DNA of 64,000 nucleotides from Rhizobiaceae bacterium MnEN-MB40S (lineage in GTDB: Bacteria > Pseudomonadota > Alphaproteobacteria > Rhizobiales > Rhizobiaceae): contig BRLC01000006.1 of assembly GCA_024343425.1 (NCBI GenBank), forward strand, positions 26,714 to 90,713, in the 5' to 3' direction. Below, piece by piece: positions 18,934 through 27,468 of the stretch. The position numbers were made by a program, and so were the translations under genes. The notes under the pieces are model-generated. The model was given only the letters and a program-made list of their open reading frames with translations, had not been told where the DNA came from and ran no database searches. The first letter of the stretch is position 1; every line of letters begins with the position of its first letter.

Positions 18934-20343
18934 ATGACGAAACACACGCCTGACAGAGGCCGCTCCAGCTTTCTTAACGGGAACGCGATCGCACTCGCCT
19001 TGTCCATGTTGCTCGCGTCACTCGGGGTCAGCATCGCCACTGTCGCGTTGCCTGCTCTGTCGCGGGAATTCTCCGTATCCGTCTCCGACGTTCAATGGGT
19101 CATACTGGCCTATTTGCTGGCGGTGACCGTTACGGTCGTTCCCGCAGGCAGAATGGGCGACCTGTTCGGACATCGCCGCGTGCTTCTGATCGGCTTGGCT
19201 GTCTTTGCAGCCGCCTCCGCCTTGTCGAGCGTCGCTCCAACGCTCGCCGTTCTCGTTATCGCCCGCGCCGTTCAGGGCATCGGTGGGGCAATTCTGATGG
19301 CCCTGACTGTCTCTGCAGCCCGTGAACTGGTTTCCGTCGACAGAACCGGTTCGCTCATGGGATTGCTGGGCTCAATGTCGGCGGTCGGCACCGCCCTCGG
19401 TCCGTCGCTCGGCGGCGTGCTGATCTCATCGTTCGGATGGCGATCCTGTTTCGTGCTGATGACCGCGCTGGGTCTCGGCGCTCTCCTGACGGCCATTCGC
19501 GGCTCTGCCCGAACAAACTCCCCCGCGGAGACCGCGAACTTAAGTCTCGATTTACCGGGAAGTCTCGCGCTGGGGCTTGCCCTTGCTTTTTATGCACTCG
19601 CCATGACGGGGACTTTTTCATCCCGGATCAGTGGCAGCCTGTTGCTCACTGCGTGCGGGCTAGCGACAGTACTGTTTATCGTGCTGGAAAGACGCGCAAA
19701 ATCGCCGCTCGTGCACTTGCCGGCTTTCCGAAATCATACGATCTTGGCGTCGCTATTCATGAACCTGCTGGTGTCTACCGGCATGATGGCGACGCTCGTA
19801 ATTGGTCCATTCTATCTCATTTTCGGGCTTGGCCTGAACGAAGCGCTCGTCGGAATGACGATGGCGGTCGGGCCAGTCGTTGCGGCCGTGTCGGGCGTCC
19901 CGGCGGGTCGGCTAACGGATCGTTTCGGACCAGCCGCGATCCTGCTCGCCGGTCTTGCCGAGATGATGGTCGGCTTTATTTGCCTCGCTTTCCTGCCGGG
20001 CCTGTTGGGCGTCGGCGGATACGTTCTCTCGCTTGCCATTTTGACGCCGGGTTTCCAACTTTTTCTGGCGGCGAACAACACGACCATGATGATTGCTGCA
20101 GAAGCAAACCAGCGCGGCATGTTGTCCGGATTGCTCGGCCTGTCGCGCAATCTGGGTTTCATGACGGGCGCGTCCGGTATGAGCGCCCTCTTCGCAGCAG
20201 TTGTTGGAACCCGAAACATACAGCTTGCCGCCTCAGAAACTGTCAGCAAAGGTTTTCTTGTGGTTTTCCTGGCGGCAGCCGGCCTGATGATTATCGCGAT
20301 GGCTGCATCGCGATCGCCATTCTCATCGCCGCGCTCGCCATAG
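18934..20343 (+). CDS. DHA2-type MFS multidrug exporter (EmrB/QacA-like)
   Basis: A 469-residue major facilitator with about 14 hydrophobic segments. It shows the start LSMLLASLGVSIATVALPAL (motif D1 region), motif A GRMGDLFGHRR near residue 84, and motif C GTALGPSLGGVL near residue 150, all typical of proton-driven drug exporters. Start ATG 18934 has AAGGA seven bases upstream. It is divergent from a MerR regulator over a dyad operator. The last residues (SRSPFSSPRSP) are not membrane-like, and a repeat ATCGCGAT at 20293 and 20307 hints at a late frameshift. The substrate is unknown. Confidence 0.9.
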   Translation: MTKHTPDRGRSSFLNGNAIALALSMLLASLGVSIATVALPALSREFSVSVSDVQWVILAYLLAVTVTVVPAGRMGDLFGHRRVLLIGLAVFAAASALSSVAPTLAVLVIARAVQGIGGAILMALTVSAARELVSVDRTGSLMGLLGSMSAVGTALGPSLGGVLISSFGWRSCFVLMTALGLGALLTAIRGSARTNSPAETANLSLDLPGSLALGLALAFYALAMTGTFSSRISGSLLLTACGLATVLFIVLERRAKSPLVHLPAFRNHTILASLFMNLLVSTGMMATLVIGPFYLIFGLGLNEALVGMTMAVGPVVAAVSGVPAGRLTDRFGPAAILLAGLAEMMVGFICLAFLPGLLGVGGYVLSLAILTPGFQLFLAANNTTMMIAAEANQRGMLSGLLGLSRNLGFMTGASGMSALFAAVVGTRNIQLAASETVSKGFLVVFLAAAGLMIIAMAASRSPFSSPRSP

Positions 20344-20470
20344 TGAAAGGTTCAAAGGGTTTTCTGGCGTCGCGTCGGATACCGTACGGTCGGAACCTTT
20401 TGGGTGGCGGCGCGCCGCACTTCTTTGTAAGTGATGCCGTACATTTCAAACCATCAGGCCGAGCTCCAGC

Positions 20471-21784
20471 ATGAACAACCCCAGAAGCCCCGAACGGATA
20501 GAGTATGCGGTAGAGGGCGGCCATCGTCTGTCCGGCGCGATCGAGCCTTCCGGCAACAAGAACGCCGCGCTGCCGATTATTTGCGCGGCTCTGCTAACTG
20601 ACCAGCCGGTCGAACTCTCCAATGTGCCGCGTATTCGCGATGTCGAGGCCCTGATCGAACTGATCCGCTCTCTGGGGGTCGAAGCGGTCTGGACCGGTGT
20701 GAATGATTTGACAATTCATGCGCAGGTCGTCCAACCGACGCGGCTCGACCCAGATTTGTGTTCGCGGATCAGGGCGTCGATCCTGCTTGCTGGACCGGTG
20801 CTTGCCCGTTGCGGGCAGATAACGCTGCCGCCGCCAGGCGGCGACGTCATTGGCCGGCGACGGCTCGACAGCCATTTCCTGGCCTTGCAGCAGCTTGGCG
20901 CCGACATTTCGCTCAACCGCGAAATCGTGTTTCAGGCTGATCGTCTGACCGGCGCCGACGTTTTCCTGGACGAGCCTTCAGTGACTGCGACGGAAAACGC
21001 GCTATGCGCTGCGGTCGCAGCCAGCGGAACAACGGTTCTGCGCAATTGCGCTTCCGAACCGCACGTGCAGGATCTCGCGCATTTTCTGAACAGGATGGGC
21101 GCCCGGATTGAAGGAATTGGCTCCAACTGCATGACGATCGAGGGCGGTAGACCGCTCGGACGGGTCAGCCACCGTATCGGCCCGGATCATATTGAGGTTG
21201 GATCCCTGATTGGCCTTGCGGCGGCGACCGGCTCGGAGATCCGGATCACGAATGCAGGCGTTGACCAGTTGCGCTCGACCCTGATGGGGTTCGAAAAGCT
21301 CGGGATCAACTGCGCGATCAAGGGCGACGACGTGATCGTCTCTTCCGAGCAATCAAAGCTCATACAGCCGGACTTCGGCGGCCATGTCCCGAAGATCGAG
21401 GATCAGCCCTGGCCCGCCTTCCCCGCCGATACGATGTCGATTGCGATTGTCACCGCCACCCAGTGCACCGGCATGGTGCTGATGTTCGAGAAGATGTTCG
21501 AATCCCGCATGTTCTTCGTCGACAAGCTCATTGCAATGGGGGCAAGGATTGTGCTGTGCGACCCCCACAGAGCGGTCATATCCGGGCCGACGCGGTTGAA
21601 AGCGGCGCGCCTGGAGAGTCCGGATATCAGGGCTGGAATGGCCATGCTTATAGCCGCGATGGCTGCCGACGGAACGTCGATTATCAACAACGCCCAGCAA
21701 ATCGAACGCGGCTACGAGCGGATCGAGGAACGACTGAACGCCATTGGCGCGCGGATCACGCGGACCCCTGCGCGTCCCGCCTGA
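20471..21784 (+). CDS. murA: UDP-GlcNAc enolpyruvyl transferase homologue with Asp at the Cys115 position
   Basis: Enolpyruvyl transferase, expected to add PEP to UDP-GlcNAc in peptidoglycan synthesis. It has 437 residues. Family features are Lys30 in SGNKNAALP, Arg101 in RASI, Arg130 in IGRRRLD, the catalytic Asp in FPADTM and the late Arg in DIRAG. The loop residue that is Cys115 in E. coli is Asp125 here (PPGGDVIG). Asp at this position is known to keep activity and prevent fosfomycin alkylation. It follows the MFS gene by 127 bases with no clear tie. It may be the only MurA or a second paralogue; the window cannot tell. A related sugar enolpyruvyl transferase role is possible. Confidence 0.85.
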   Translation: MNNPRSPERIEYAVEGGHRLSGAIEPSGNKNAALPIICAALLTDQPVELSNVPRIRDVEALIELIRSLGVEAVWTGVNDLTIHAQVVQPTRLDPDLCSRIRASILLAGPVLARCGQITLPPPGGDVIGRRRLDSHFLALQQLGADISLNREIVFQADRLTGADVFLDEPSVTATENALCAAVAASGTTVLRNCASEPHVQDLAHFLNRMGARIEGIGSNCMTIEGGRPLGRVSHRIGPDHIEVGSLIGLAAATGSEIRITNAGVDQLRSTLMGFEKLGINCAIKGDDVIVSSEQSKLIQPDFGGHVPKIEDQPWPAFPADTMSIAIVTATQCTGMVLMFEKMFESRMFFVDKLIAMGARIVLCDPHRAVISGPTRLKAARLESPDIRAGMAMLIAAMAADGTSIINNAQQIERGYERIEERLNAIGARITRTPARPA

Positions 21785-21790
21785 CAGGCG

Positions 21791-22180
21791 CTATTTACCG
21801 GCTTGCAGATCAATGGTGAGTTCGGCGCCGCCAAGCCCGTGAACCTTGTCATGTCCGCGCAAGGTGACGCTGTTGACGCCCGCGGGAACAGCGACTCCGG
21901 ACAAGCTGCGCGTGAAGGGCTGTTCCTCGACATGCGGATGCAGCAAAACGCGCTCGCCATAGACTGTTCCGTCCGGACCGACGACGTCCCAGCGATCAGC
22001 GTAATGATCCCATCCCTCATCTTCGTGGCGCAGCGTAACGGAAAATGTCCAGCTTCCATCGGCGGCCTGCCTGGCGTCGACCGCCATCACATCGACCTCG
22101 CCTGCAGCCACCGTCGCAGTTACAAGACCAACGGCCACAATCATGGCCGCGCCTTTGGGAATCAGCCTTGATAAGCCCAT
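21791..22180 (-). CDS. Exported conserved-looking protein, unknown function (129 aa)
   Basis: ATG 22180 follows GGAGG by six bases. A signal peptide is evident (GAAMIVAVGLVTATVAAG, cleavage near residue 26). The mature part of about 100 residues is beta-rich and contains the segment EGWDHYADRW, then GTVYGERVLLHPHVEEQPF, and a closing GHDKVHGLGGAEL. The His-rich loops could bind a metal, which is only a guess. An immunoglobulin-like beta-sandwich fold would suit the pattern. It ends 6 bases from the convergent murA homologue and lies downstream of ssb on the same strand. Confidence 0.7.
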   Translation of the reverse strand: MGLSRLIPKGAAMIVAVGLVTATVAAGEVDVMAVDARQAADGSWTFSVTLRHEDEGWDHYADRWDVVGPDGTVYGERVLLHPHVEEQPFTRSLSGVAVPAGVNSVTLRGHDKVHGLGGAELTIDLQAGK

Positions 22181-22273
22181 CGTCGCCTCCTTCTTCAGGA
22201 GACGCAATCTGACATTCGTGGAGGCTCGGACAAAATCAAAATCGTGCGATGACGCCGGTCGGGCAATCGGCGA

Positions 22274-22750
22274 TCAAAACGGAATGTCGTCGTCCAGATC
22301 ATTCGCCATGCCGCCGCCGCCTTGGCGCGACGGCTGTCCGTAATCCCCACGGTCGTCATTGTCGCCGAACCCGCCACCGGACTGCCCCGGATTGTCGCCC
22401 CTGCCGTCCAGCATCGTAAGCGAGGAATTGAAGCCCTGCAGCACGACTTCGGTGGAATAGCGATCCTGTCCGCTCTGGTCCTGCCACTTGCGGGTTTGCA
22501 ACTGCCCTTCAAGATAGATTTTGGAGCCCTTGCGGAGATATTGTTCGGCGATCTTGCACAGGCCTTCATTGAAAATGACGACGCGGTGCCATTCGGTCCG
22601 TTCGCGACGTTCGCCGGAATTGCGGTCGCGCCAGGTTTCCGACGTGGCGACGCGCAGGTTTGCGATCGGCCGTCCGTCCTGCGTGCGGCGAATTTCCGGA
22701 TCGGCCCCGAGATTCCCCACCAGAATGACCTTGTTGACACTACCCGCCAT
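22274..22750 (-). CDS. ssb: Single-stranded DNA-binding protein
   Basis: A 158-residue SSB. The OB-fold occupies residues 1-110, beginning [19 protein letters not shown] with the [18 protein letters not shown] strand pair. A Gly/Gln-rich flexible linker follows, and the acidic partner-binding tip DDDIPF closes the protein. It acts in replication, repair and recombination as a tetramer. It diverges from uvrA across a 342-base region (22751-23092) containing an SOS box, the classic ssb/uvrA arrangement. LexA control of one or both genes is therefore likely. Confidence 0.97.
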   Translation of the reverse strand: MAGSVNKVILVGNLGADPEIRRTQDGRPIANLRVATSETWRDRNSGERRERTEWHRVVIFNEGLCKIAEQYLRKGSKIYLEGQLQTRKWQDQSGQDRYSTEVVLQGFNSSLTMLDGRGDNPGQSGGGFGDNDDRGDYGQPSRQGGGGMANDLDDDIPF

Positions 22751-22877
22751 GACTTTTCCTCACTGGATTTTGAAAAGGTTCGCCGCGTTTGCCGCACGGC
22801 ACCTGAAATTTCGCCCGACAATAGACCAATTGACCGGCCATTGCCGGATGGAATTGCTCTTTCCACAGGAGCTTTTT

Positions 22878-22892
22878 GTTCCTATTATGTTC
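22878..22892. promoter_or_regulatory. Alphaproteobacterial SOS box (LexA site) between ssb and uvrA
   Basis: GTTC, seven bases, GTTC (22878-22881 and 22889-22892) matches the LexA recognition direct repeat GTTC-N7-GTTC known from alphaproteobacteria. It lies 128 bases upstream of ssb and 201 upstream of uvrA, both SOS-associated genes. The rest of the 342-base gap shows no gene I can support. Confidence 0.8.
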
Positions 22893-23092
22893 TAGTTCGT
22901 GTAAAGCTGGCTGTCAAACGATTCCCCAGCGCCGAGTTCTCGCCCTGTGGTCACAAAGCTATTCGTGATTACATCTCGACATTCGATGTTCAGGAACTAG
23001 ATTATGAGGCTGCACAGGAAGCGGCACGAGCCAGACTTTGGCGCTTTTCAAGACAACCGGACACATGACCGACGGAGCGCGGACGACAAGGC

Positions 23093-26002
23093 ATGAGCGA
23101 ACTGAAGACCATTTCCATACGCGGCGCCCGCGAGCATAATCTGAAGAATGTCGATCTCGACCTGCCCCGCAACCGGCTGATCGTTATGACCGGGCTGTCC
23201 GGATCCGGCAAATCTTCACTGGCCTTCGACACGATCTACGCGGAAGGCCAGCGCCGTTATGTGGAGAGCCTCTCGGCCTACGCCCGGCAATTCCTGGAGA
23301 TGATGCAGAAGCCGGATGTCGACCAGATCGACGGCCTGTCGCCTGCGATATCGATCGAGCAGAAGACCACGTCGCGCAATCCGCGTTCGACGGTGGGAAC
23401 GGTCACCGAAATCTACGACTATCTGCGCCTTCTCTTCGCGCGCGTTGGCGTGCCCTATTCGCCCGCTACGGGTCTACCCATCGAGAGCCAGACGGTCAGC
23501 CAGATGGTGGACCGCGTCATGACGCTGGAGGAAGGCACGCGGCTCTATATCCTTGCTCCGCTGGTGCGCGGTCGCAAGGGAGAATACCGCAAGGAACTCG
23601 CCGAGCTGATGAAGAAGGGCTTCCAGCGCGTCAAGGTGGACGGCGAATTCCATGAAATCGCCGATGTTCCGGCGCTCGACAAGAAATACAAGCATGACAT
23701 CGACGTGGTGGTCGACCGCGTCGTCGTGCGCGACGATCTGCCGACCAGGCTCGCGGACAGCCTGGAAACCTGCCTGTCCATTTCCGATGGCCTCGCGATC
23801 GCGGAATTTGCCGATCGGCCAATCGAAAACGCCGGAGAAGGCGCAAACAAGTCGAAGAACGAAACCCACGAGAGGCTGGTCTTTTCGGAAAAATTCGCCT
23901 GCCCGGTGTCCGGCTTCACGATTCCCGAGATCGAGCCGAGGCTATTTTCCTTCAACAACCCATTCGGCGCCTGCCCGACCTGTGACGGACTTGGCACACA
24001 GCAGAAGATCGACACGACGCTGGTCATTCCGGAGCCCGGACGAACGTTGCGCGACGGCGCGATTGCTCCTTGGTCGAAATCATCGTCGCCTTACTACACC
24101 CAGACGCTTGAAGCGCTCGGCCGCCATTTCGACTTCAAGCTCGGCGCCCGCTGGAACGAACTCCCAGAAGCTGCGCAAAAGGCCATTCTTCACGGGACCG
24201 ACGAAAAGATTGAGTTCCGCTACGACGACGGCCTTCGCTCCTACAAGACTACAAAGACGTTCGAGGGAATCATTCCCAATCTCGAGCGGCGCTGGAAGGA
24301 AACGGATTCCGCCTGGTCGCGTGAAGAGATCGAGCGTTACATGACGGCCGCCCCATGCCCCGCCTGCTCCGGCTATCGGCTCAAGCCGGAGGCGCTGGCC
24401 GTCAAGATCGGCGGATTGCATGTCGGCGAGGTGACGGCGTTCTCGATTCGAGACGCCGCACGCTGGTTCGAGGAGCTTCCCGACGCCCTCAACGATAAGC
24501 AGAACGAAATCGCCGTGCGGATCCTGAAAGAGATTCGCGACCGGTTGAAATTTCTGAATGACGTGGGGCTCGACTACCTGACGCTTGCCCGCAATTCCGG
24601 AACGCTTTCTGGCGGCGAAAGCCAGCGAATTCGACTGGCCTCGCAGATCGGGTCTGGCCTGACCGGCGTGCTCTATGTGCTCGACGAACCATCCATCGGC
24701 CTGCATCAGCGCGACAATGCGCGTCTTCTGGATACCCTTAAACGCCTGCGGGACATCGGCAACACCGTGATTGTGGTCGAGCATGACGAAGACGCGATCC
24801 TCACGGCCGACTATGTCGTCGATATTGGTCCGGCCGCCGGCATTCACGGCGGCGAGGTCATCGCCCAGGGACCGCCCCGTGATATCATGGCGTCACCGAA
24901 ATCGCTGACCGGCCAGTATCTGTCCGGGAAGATGGAAGTGGCCGTGCCATCCGAACGTCGCAAGGCGAACAAGAAACGGATGCTTTCCGTCGTCGGCGCC
25001 ACGGGGAACAATCTCAAGAATGTCTCGGCCGACATTCCACTCGGCCTGTTCACCTGCGTGACGGGCGTTTCGGGAGGCGGCAAATCGACATTCCTGATAG
25101 AGACGCTCTACAAGGCGGCCGCGCGCCGGGTCATGGGCGCGCGCGAGAACCCCGCCCCGCACGAACGCATCGACGGACTGCAGAACATCGACAAGGTGAT
25201 CGATATCGACCAGTCCCCTATCGGTCGCACCCCCCGATCCAATCCAGCCACATACACCGGCGCTTTCACGCCGATACGCGACTGGTTCGCCGGGTTGCCG
25301 GAATCAAAGGCTCGTGGGTATCAGCCGGGCCGGTTCTCATTCAACGTCAAAGGCGGCCGTTGCGAAGCCTGCCAGGGCGACGGCGTTATCAAGATCGAGA
25401 TGCATTTCCTGCCGGATGTCTATGTCACCTGCGATGTCTGTCACGGCCAGAGATACAATCGCGAAACGCTGGAGGTTACCTTCAGGGGTAAGTCGATCGC
25501 TGATGTTCTGGAGATGACGGTCGAGGAAGGCTGCGAGTTCTTTTCAGCGGTGCCCGCCGTCCGCGACAAGCTACAAACCCTGAAACGGGTCGGGCTCGGC
25601 TACATCAAGGTGGGTCAGCAGGCAACGACGCTGTCGGGCGGCGAGGCGCAAAGGGTCAAGCTTGCGAAAGAACTGTCCAAGCGTTCGACAGGACGCACGC
25701 TTTATATTCTGGACGAGCCGACGACGGGTCTGCATTTTCATGATGTCGCCAAACTCCTCGACGTTCTGCATGAAATCGTCAACCAGGGCAATTCGGTCGT
25801 GGTGATCGAGCATAATCTCGAAGTCATCAAAACCGCTGACCACGTCATCGATCTTGGACCGGAAGGCGGCGACGGCGGCGGAGAAATCATTGCAACGGGA
25901 ACGCCGGAAGACGTCGTTCTCGAACCCCGATCCTACACGGGGCAATTCCTAAAAGACCTACTCGAGCGGCGGCCCGGCAAGGATATCGAAGCCGCCGAAT
26001 AA
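23093..26002 (+). CDS. uvrA: Excinuclease ABC subunit A
   Basis: Damage-recognition ATPase of nucleotide excision repair. It has 969 residues, the usual length. The two ABC-type halves are visible: Walker [10 protein letters not shown] near residue 35 and GVSGGGKST near 660, each with its signature ([24 protein letters not shown]) and Walker B ([26 protein letters not shown]). Zinc-binding Cys pairs lie in FACPVSG...ACPTC near 270-300 and in CEACQGDG...CDVCHG near 760-785. The SOS box upstream indicates LexA control. A DUF72 gene follows 23 bases later in the same direction. Confidence 0.98.
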   Translation: MSELKTISIRGAREHNLKNVDLDLPRNRLIVMTGLSGSGKSSLAFDTIYAEGQRRYVESLSAYARQFLEMMQKPDVDQIDGLSPAISIEQKTTSRNPRSTVGTVTEIYDYLRLLFARVGVPYSPATGLPIESQTVSQMVDRVMTLEEGTRLYILAPLVRGRKGEYRKELAELMKKGFQRVKVDGEFHEIADVPALDKKYKHDIDVVVDRVVVRDDLPTRLADSLETCLSISDGLAIAEFADRPIENAGEGANKSKNETHERLVFSEKFACPVSGFTIPEIEPRLFSFNNPFGACPTCDGLGTQQKIDTTLVIPEPGRTLRDGAIAPWSKSSSPYYTQTLEALGRHFDFKLGARWNELPEAAQKAILHGTDEKIEFRYDDGLRSYKTTKTFEGIIPNLERRWKETDSAWSREEIERYMTAAPCPACSGYRLKPEALAVKIGGLHVGEVTAFSIRDAARWFEELPDALNDKQNEIAVRILKEIRDRLKFLNDVGLDYLTLARNSGTLSGGESQRIRLASQIGSGLTGVLYVLDEPSIGLHQRDNARLLDTLKRLRDIGNTVIVVEHDEDAILTADYVVDIGPAAGIHGGEVIAQGPPRDIMASPKSLTGQYLSGKMEVAVPSERRKANKKRMLSVVGATGNNLKNVSADIPLGLFTCVTGVSGGGKSTFLIETLYKAAARRVMGARENPAPHERIDGLQNIDKVIDIDQSPIGRTPRSNPATYTGAFTPIRDWFAGLPESKARGYQPGRFSFNVKGGRCEACQGDGVIKIEMHFLPDVYVTCDVCHGQRYNRETLEVTFRGKSIADVLEMTVEEGCEFFSAVPAVRDKLQTLKRVGLGYIKVGQQATTLSGGEAQRVKLAKELSKRSTGRTLYILDEPTTGLHFHDVAKLLDVLHEIVNQGNSVVVIEHNLEVIKTADHVIDLGPEGGDGGGEIIATGTPEDVVLEPRSYTGQFLKDLLERRPGKDIEAAE

Positions 26003-26025
26003 TTGATATTGCCCAGGAGGTTTCA

Positions 26026-26832
26026 ATGGCGAAACACGGCGTCATTCGCACAGGTATCGGCGGCTGGACATTCGAGCCCTGGCGCGGGACCTTCTATCCT
26101 GCGGATTTGCGACAGAAGGACGAACTCAACTACGCAAGCCGCAGACTCGGAACAATCGAGATCAACGGCACCTACTACGGATCGCAAAAACCGGAAACGT
26201 TCGCAAAATGGGCGGCCGATGTTCCGGAAGGCTTCGTATTCTCCGTCAAGGGCATTCGCTATGTATCGAACCGGAAGGTGTTGGCGCAATCCGGAGAGTC
26301 CCTTGAGAAATTCTTGAATTCAGGCGTCACCGAACTGGGCGACAGCCTCGGCCCCATTCTCTGGCAGTTCGCGCCGACCAAGAAATTCGACCCGGATGAT
26401 TTCGGCGCGTTTCTGGCGTTGCTGCCGGATAAATGGAATGGGGTGGCGTTGAAACACGCCGTTGAAGTCCGTCACCCCAGTTTCTCGACGCCGGAATACG
26501 TCGAACTCTGCAGGCGTTACGGCGTCGCCAACGTCTATGCCGACCATTTCACCTATCCGGAGATCGCCGATGTGACGGCGCCCTTTGTCTATGCGCGCTT
26601 GCAAAAAGGCGATGACGCGATTCCGACGGCTTACGAGGAAAGCCAACTCGACGTCTGTGCGCAGCGCGCCAGGCAGTGGGCGTGTGGCGAAGCGCCTTCC
26701 GGTCTCTCCTGCGCCGCAGATCCCGAGCCTGACGGCAAGGCGCGGGATGTCTATGTCTATTTCATCCACGAGGGTAAGGTGAATGCGCCGCAAGCCGCCC
26801 TGGCCCTGGCTGATCGCCTTATAGGGACATGA
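26026..26832 (+). CDS. DUF72 (YecE-like) family protein
   Basis: A 268-residue protein of the DUF72 family, which adopts a TIM-barrel-like fold. Seen features are TGIGGWTFEPWRGTFYP near the start, EINGTYYG, FVFSVKGIRYVSN, LWQFAPTKKFD and the late VYVYFIHEGKVNAPQAAL. The function of the family is not established. The ATG follows a strong AGGAGG. The 3' end overlaps the chorismate mutase gene as ATGA, indicating cotranslation. It probably reads from the uvrA promoter. Confidence 0.9.
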   Translation: MAKHGVIRTGIGGWTFEPWRGTFYPADLRQKDELNYASRRLGTIEINGTYYGSQKPETFAKWAADVPEGFVFSVKGIRYVSNRKVLAQSGESLEKFLNSGVTELGDSLGPILWQFAPTKKFDPDDFGAFLALLPDKWNGVALKHAVEVRHPSFSTPEYVELCRRYGVANVYADHFTYPEIADVTAPFVYARLQKGDDAIPTAYEESQLDVCAQRARQWACGEAPSGLSCAADPEPDGKARDVYVYFIHEGKVNAPQAALALADRLIGT

Positions 26833-27131
26833 GCATGAAAACCGCCGAAGATTGCCAGACAATGGACGACATTCGCGTCGAGATCGATCGGCTGGACCGC
26901 GACTTGATGAAACTGCTCGCGGAACGCTCAACCTATGTTGATCGCGCCGCCGACATCAAGCGGGTGACTGGAGAGGCGCCGGACACCCGGTGGCGCGTGA
27001 AAGAAGTGCTGGACAATGCGCGGCGCAACGCGTCGGACAACGGCCTCGACCCGGATTTCGCAGAAGCGCTCTGGCGACAACTTCTGAAACTTGCGATCAG
27101 CCGGGAAACCGATCGCCTCAAGCAGGATTAG
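26829..27131 (+). CDS. Stand-alone AroQ-type chorismate mutase
   Basis: A 100-residue all-helical chorismate mutase converting chorismate to prephenate for Phe/Tyr synthesis. Its pattern fits AroQ: DDIRVEIDRLDRDLMKLLAER in helix 1 with a catalytic-type Arg, YVDRAADIKR with Lys/Arg, and the closing LWRQLLKLAISRE. There is no signal peptide, so it is the cytosolic form. It overlaps the DUF72 stop by four bases. A salicylate-type isochorismate-pyruvate lyase has the same fold and cannot be excluded on sequence alone. It converges on the cupin gene with a 14-base overlap. Confidence 0.88.
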   Translation: MSMKTAEDCQTMDDIRVEIDRLDRDLMKLLAERSTYVDRAADIKRVTGEAPDTRWRVKEVLDNARRNASDNGLDPDFAEALWRQLLKLAISRETDRLKQD

Positions 27132-27468
27132 GCGGATAGTGGACGGCCAGCCAGACTGTCGGCGGACTGTCTTGCGTCCAGGTGACCCGATGGCGGCAAT
27201 GCGCTGGAAGAAGCAGCCAGTCGCCGGCCGAAAGGTCACGTTCGTCTTCTTCCCCCTCGACCAACAGGCGCGCCGCGCCTGATACCACCATTACCCATTC
27301 GTCTCTTTCCTGATCGTACCATTCGCCTTCCGGGGTCGCCTGTCCGGTCGAGACGATACGCTCGACCAGAACGTCCCCGCCGCCCGACAGTCGCTCGAAT
27401 ATCTCCTCAGCAACCGGTTCGGCTGGCAATTCCGCGCCAATATTTCCCTTTGAAATCGTCATAACCAT
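27118..27468 (-). CDS. Small cupin-domain protein
   Basis: A 116-residue single-domain cupin. The conserved beta-barrel motifs are EGEWYDQERDEWVMVVSG and GDWLLLPAHCRHRVTW, with candidate metal ligands Glu, His and His. Function is unknown; many such proteins bind metal and small acids. The ATG at 27468 shares its A with the nnr stop (TGATG) and has AGGAG upstream, so translation is coupled to nnr. The open upstream frame inside nnr (to 27579) is Arg-rich and not used. Confidence 0.85.
   Translation of the reverse strand: MVMTISKGNIGAELPAEPVAEEIFERLSGGGDVLVERIVSTGQATPEGEWYDQERDEWVMVVSGAARLLVEGEEDERDLSAGDWLLLPAHCRHRVTWTQDSPPTVWLAVHYPPNPA

Noticed and set aside
22322..23068. Plus-strand frame through ssb and the ssb-uvrA gap
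   Set aside because: Most of it is antisense to ssb and the rest crosses the SOS box; no support for coding.
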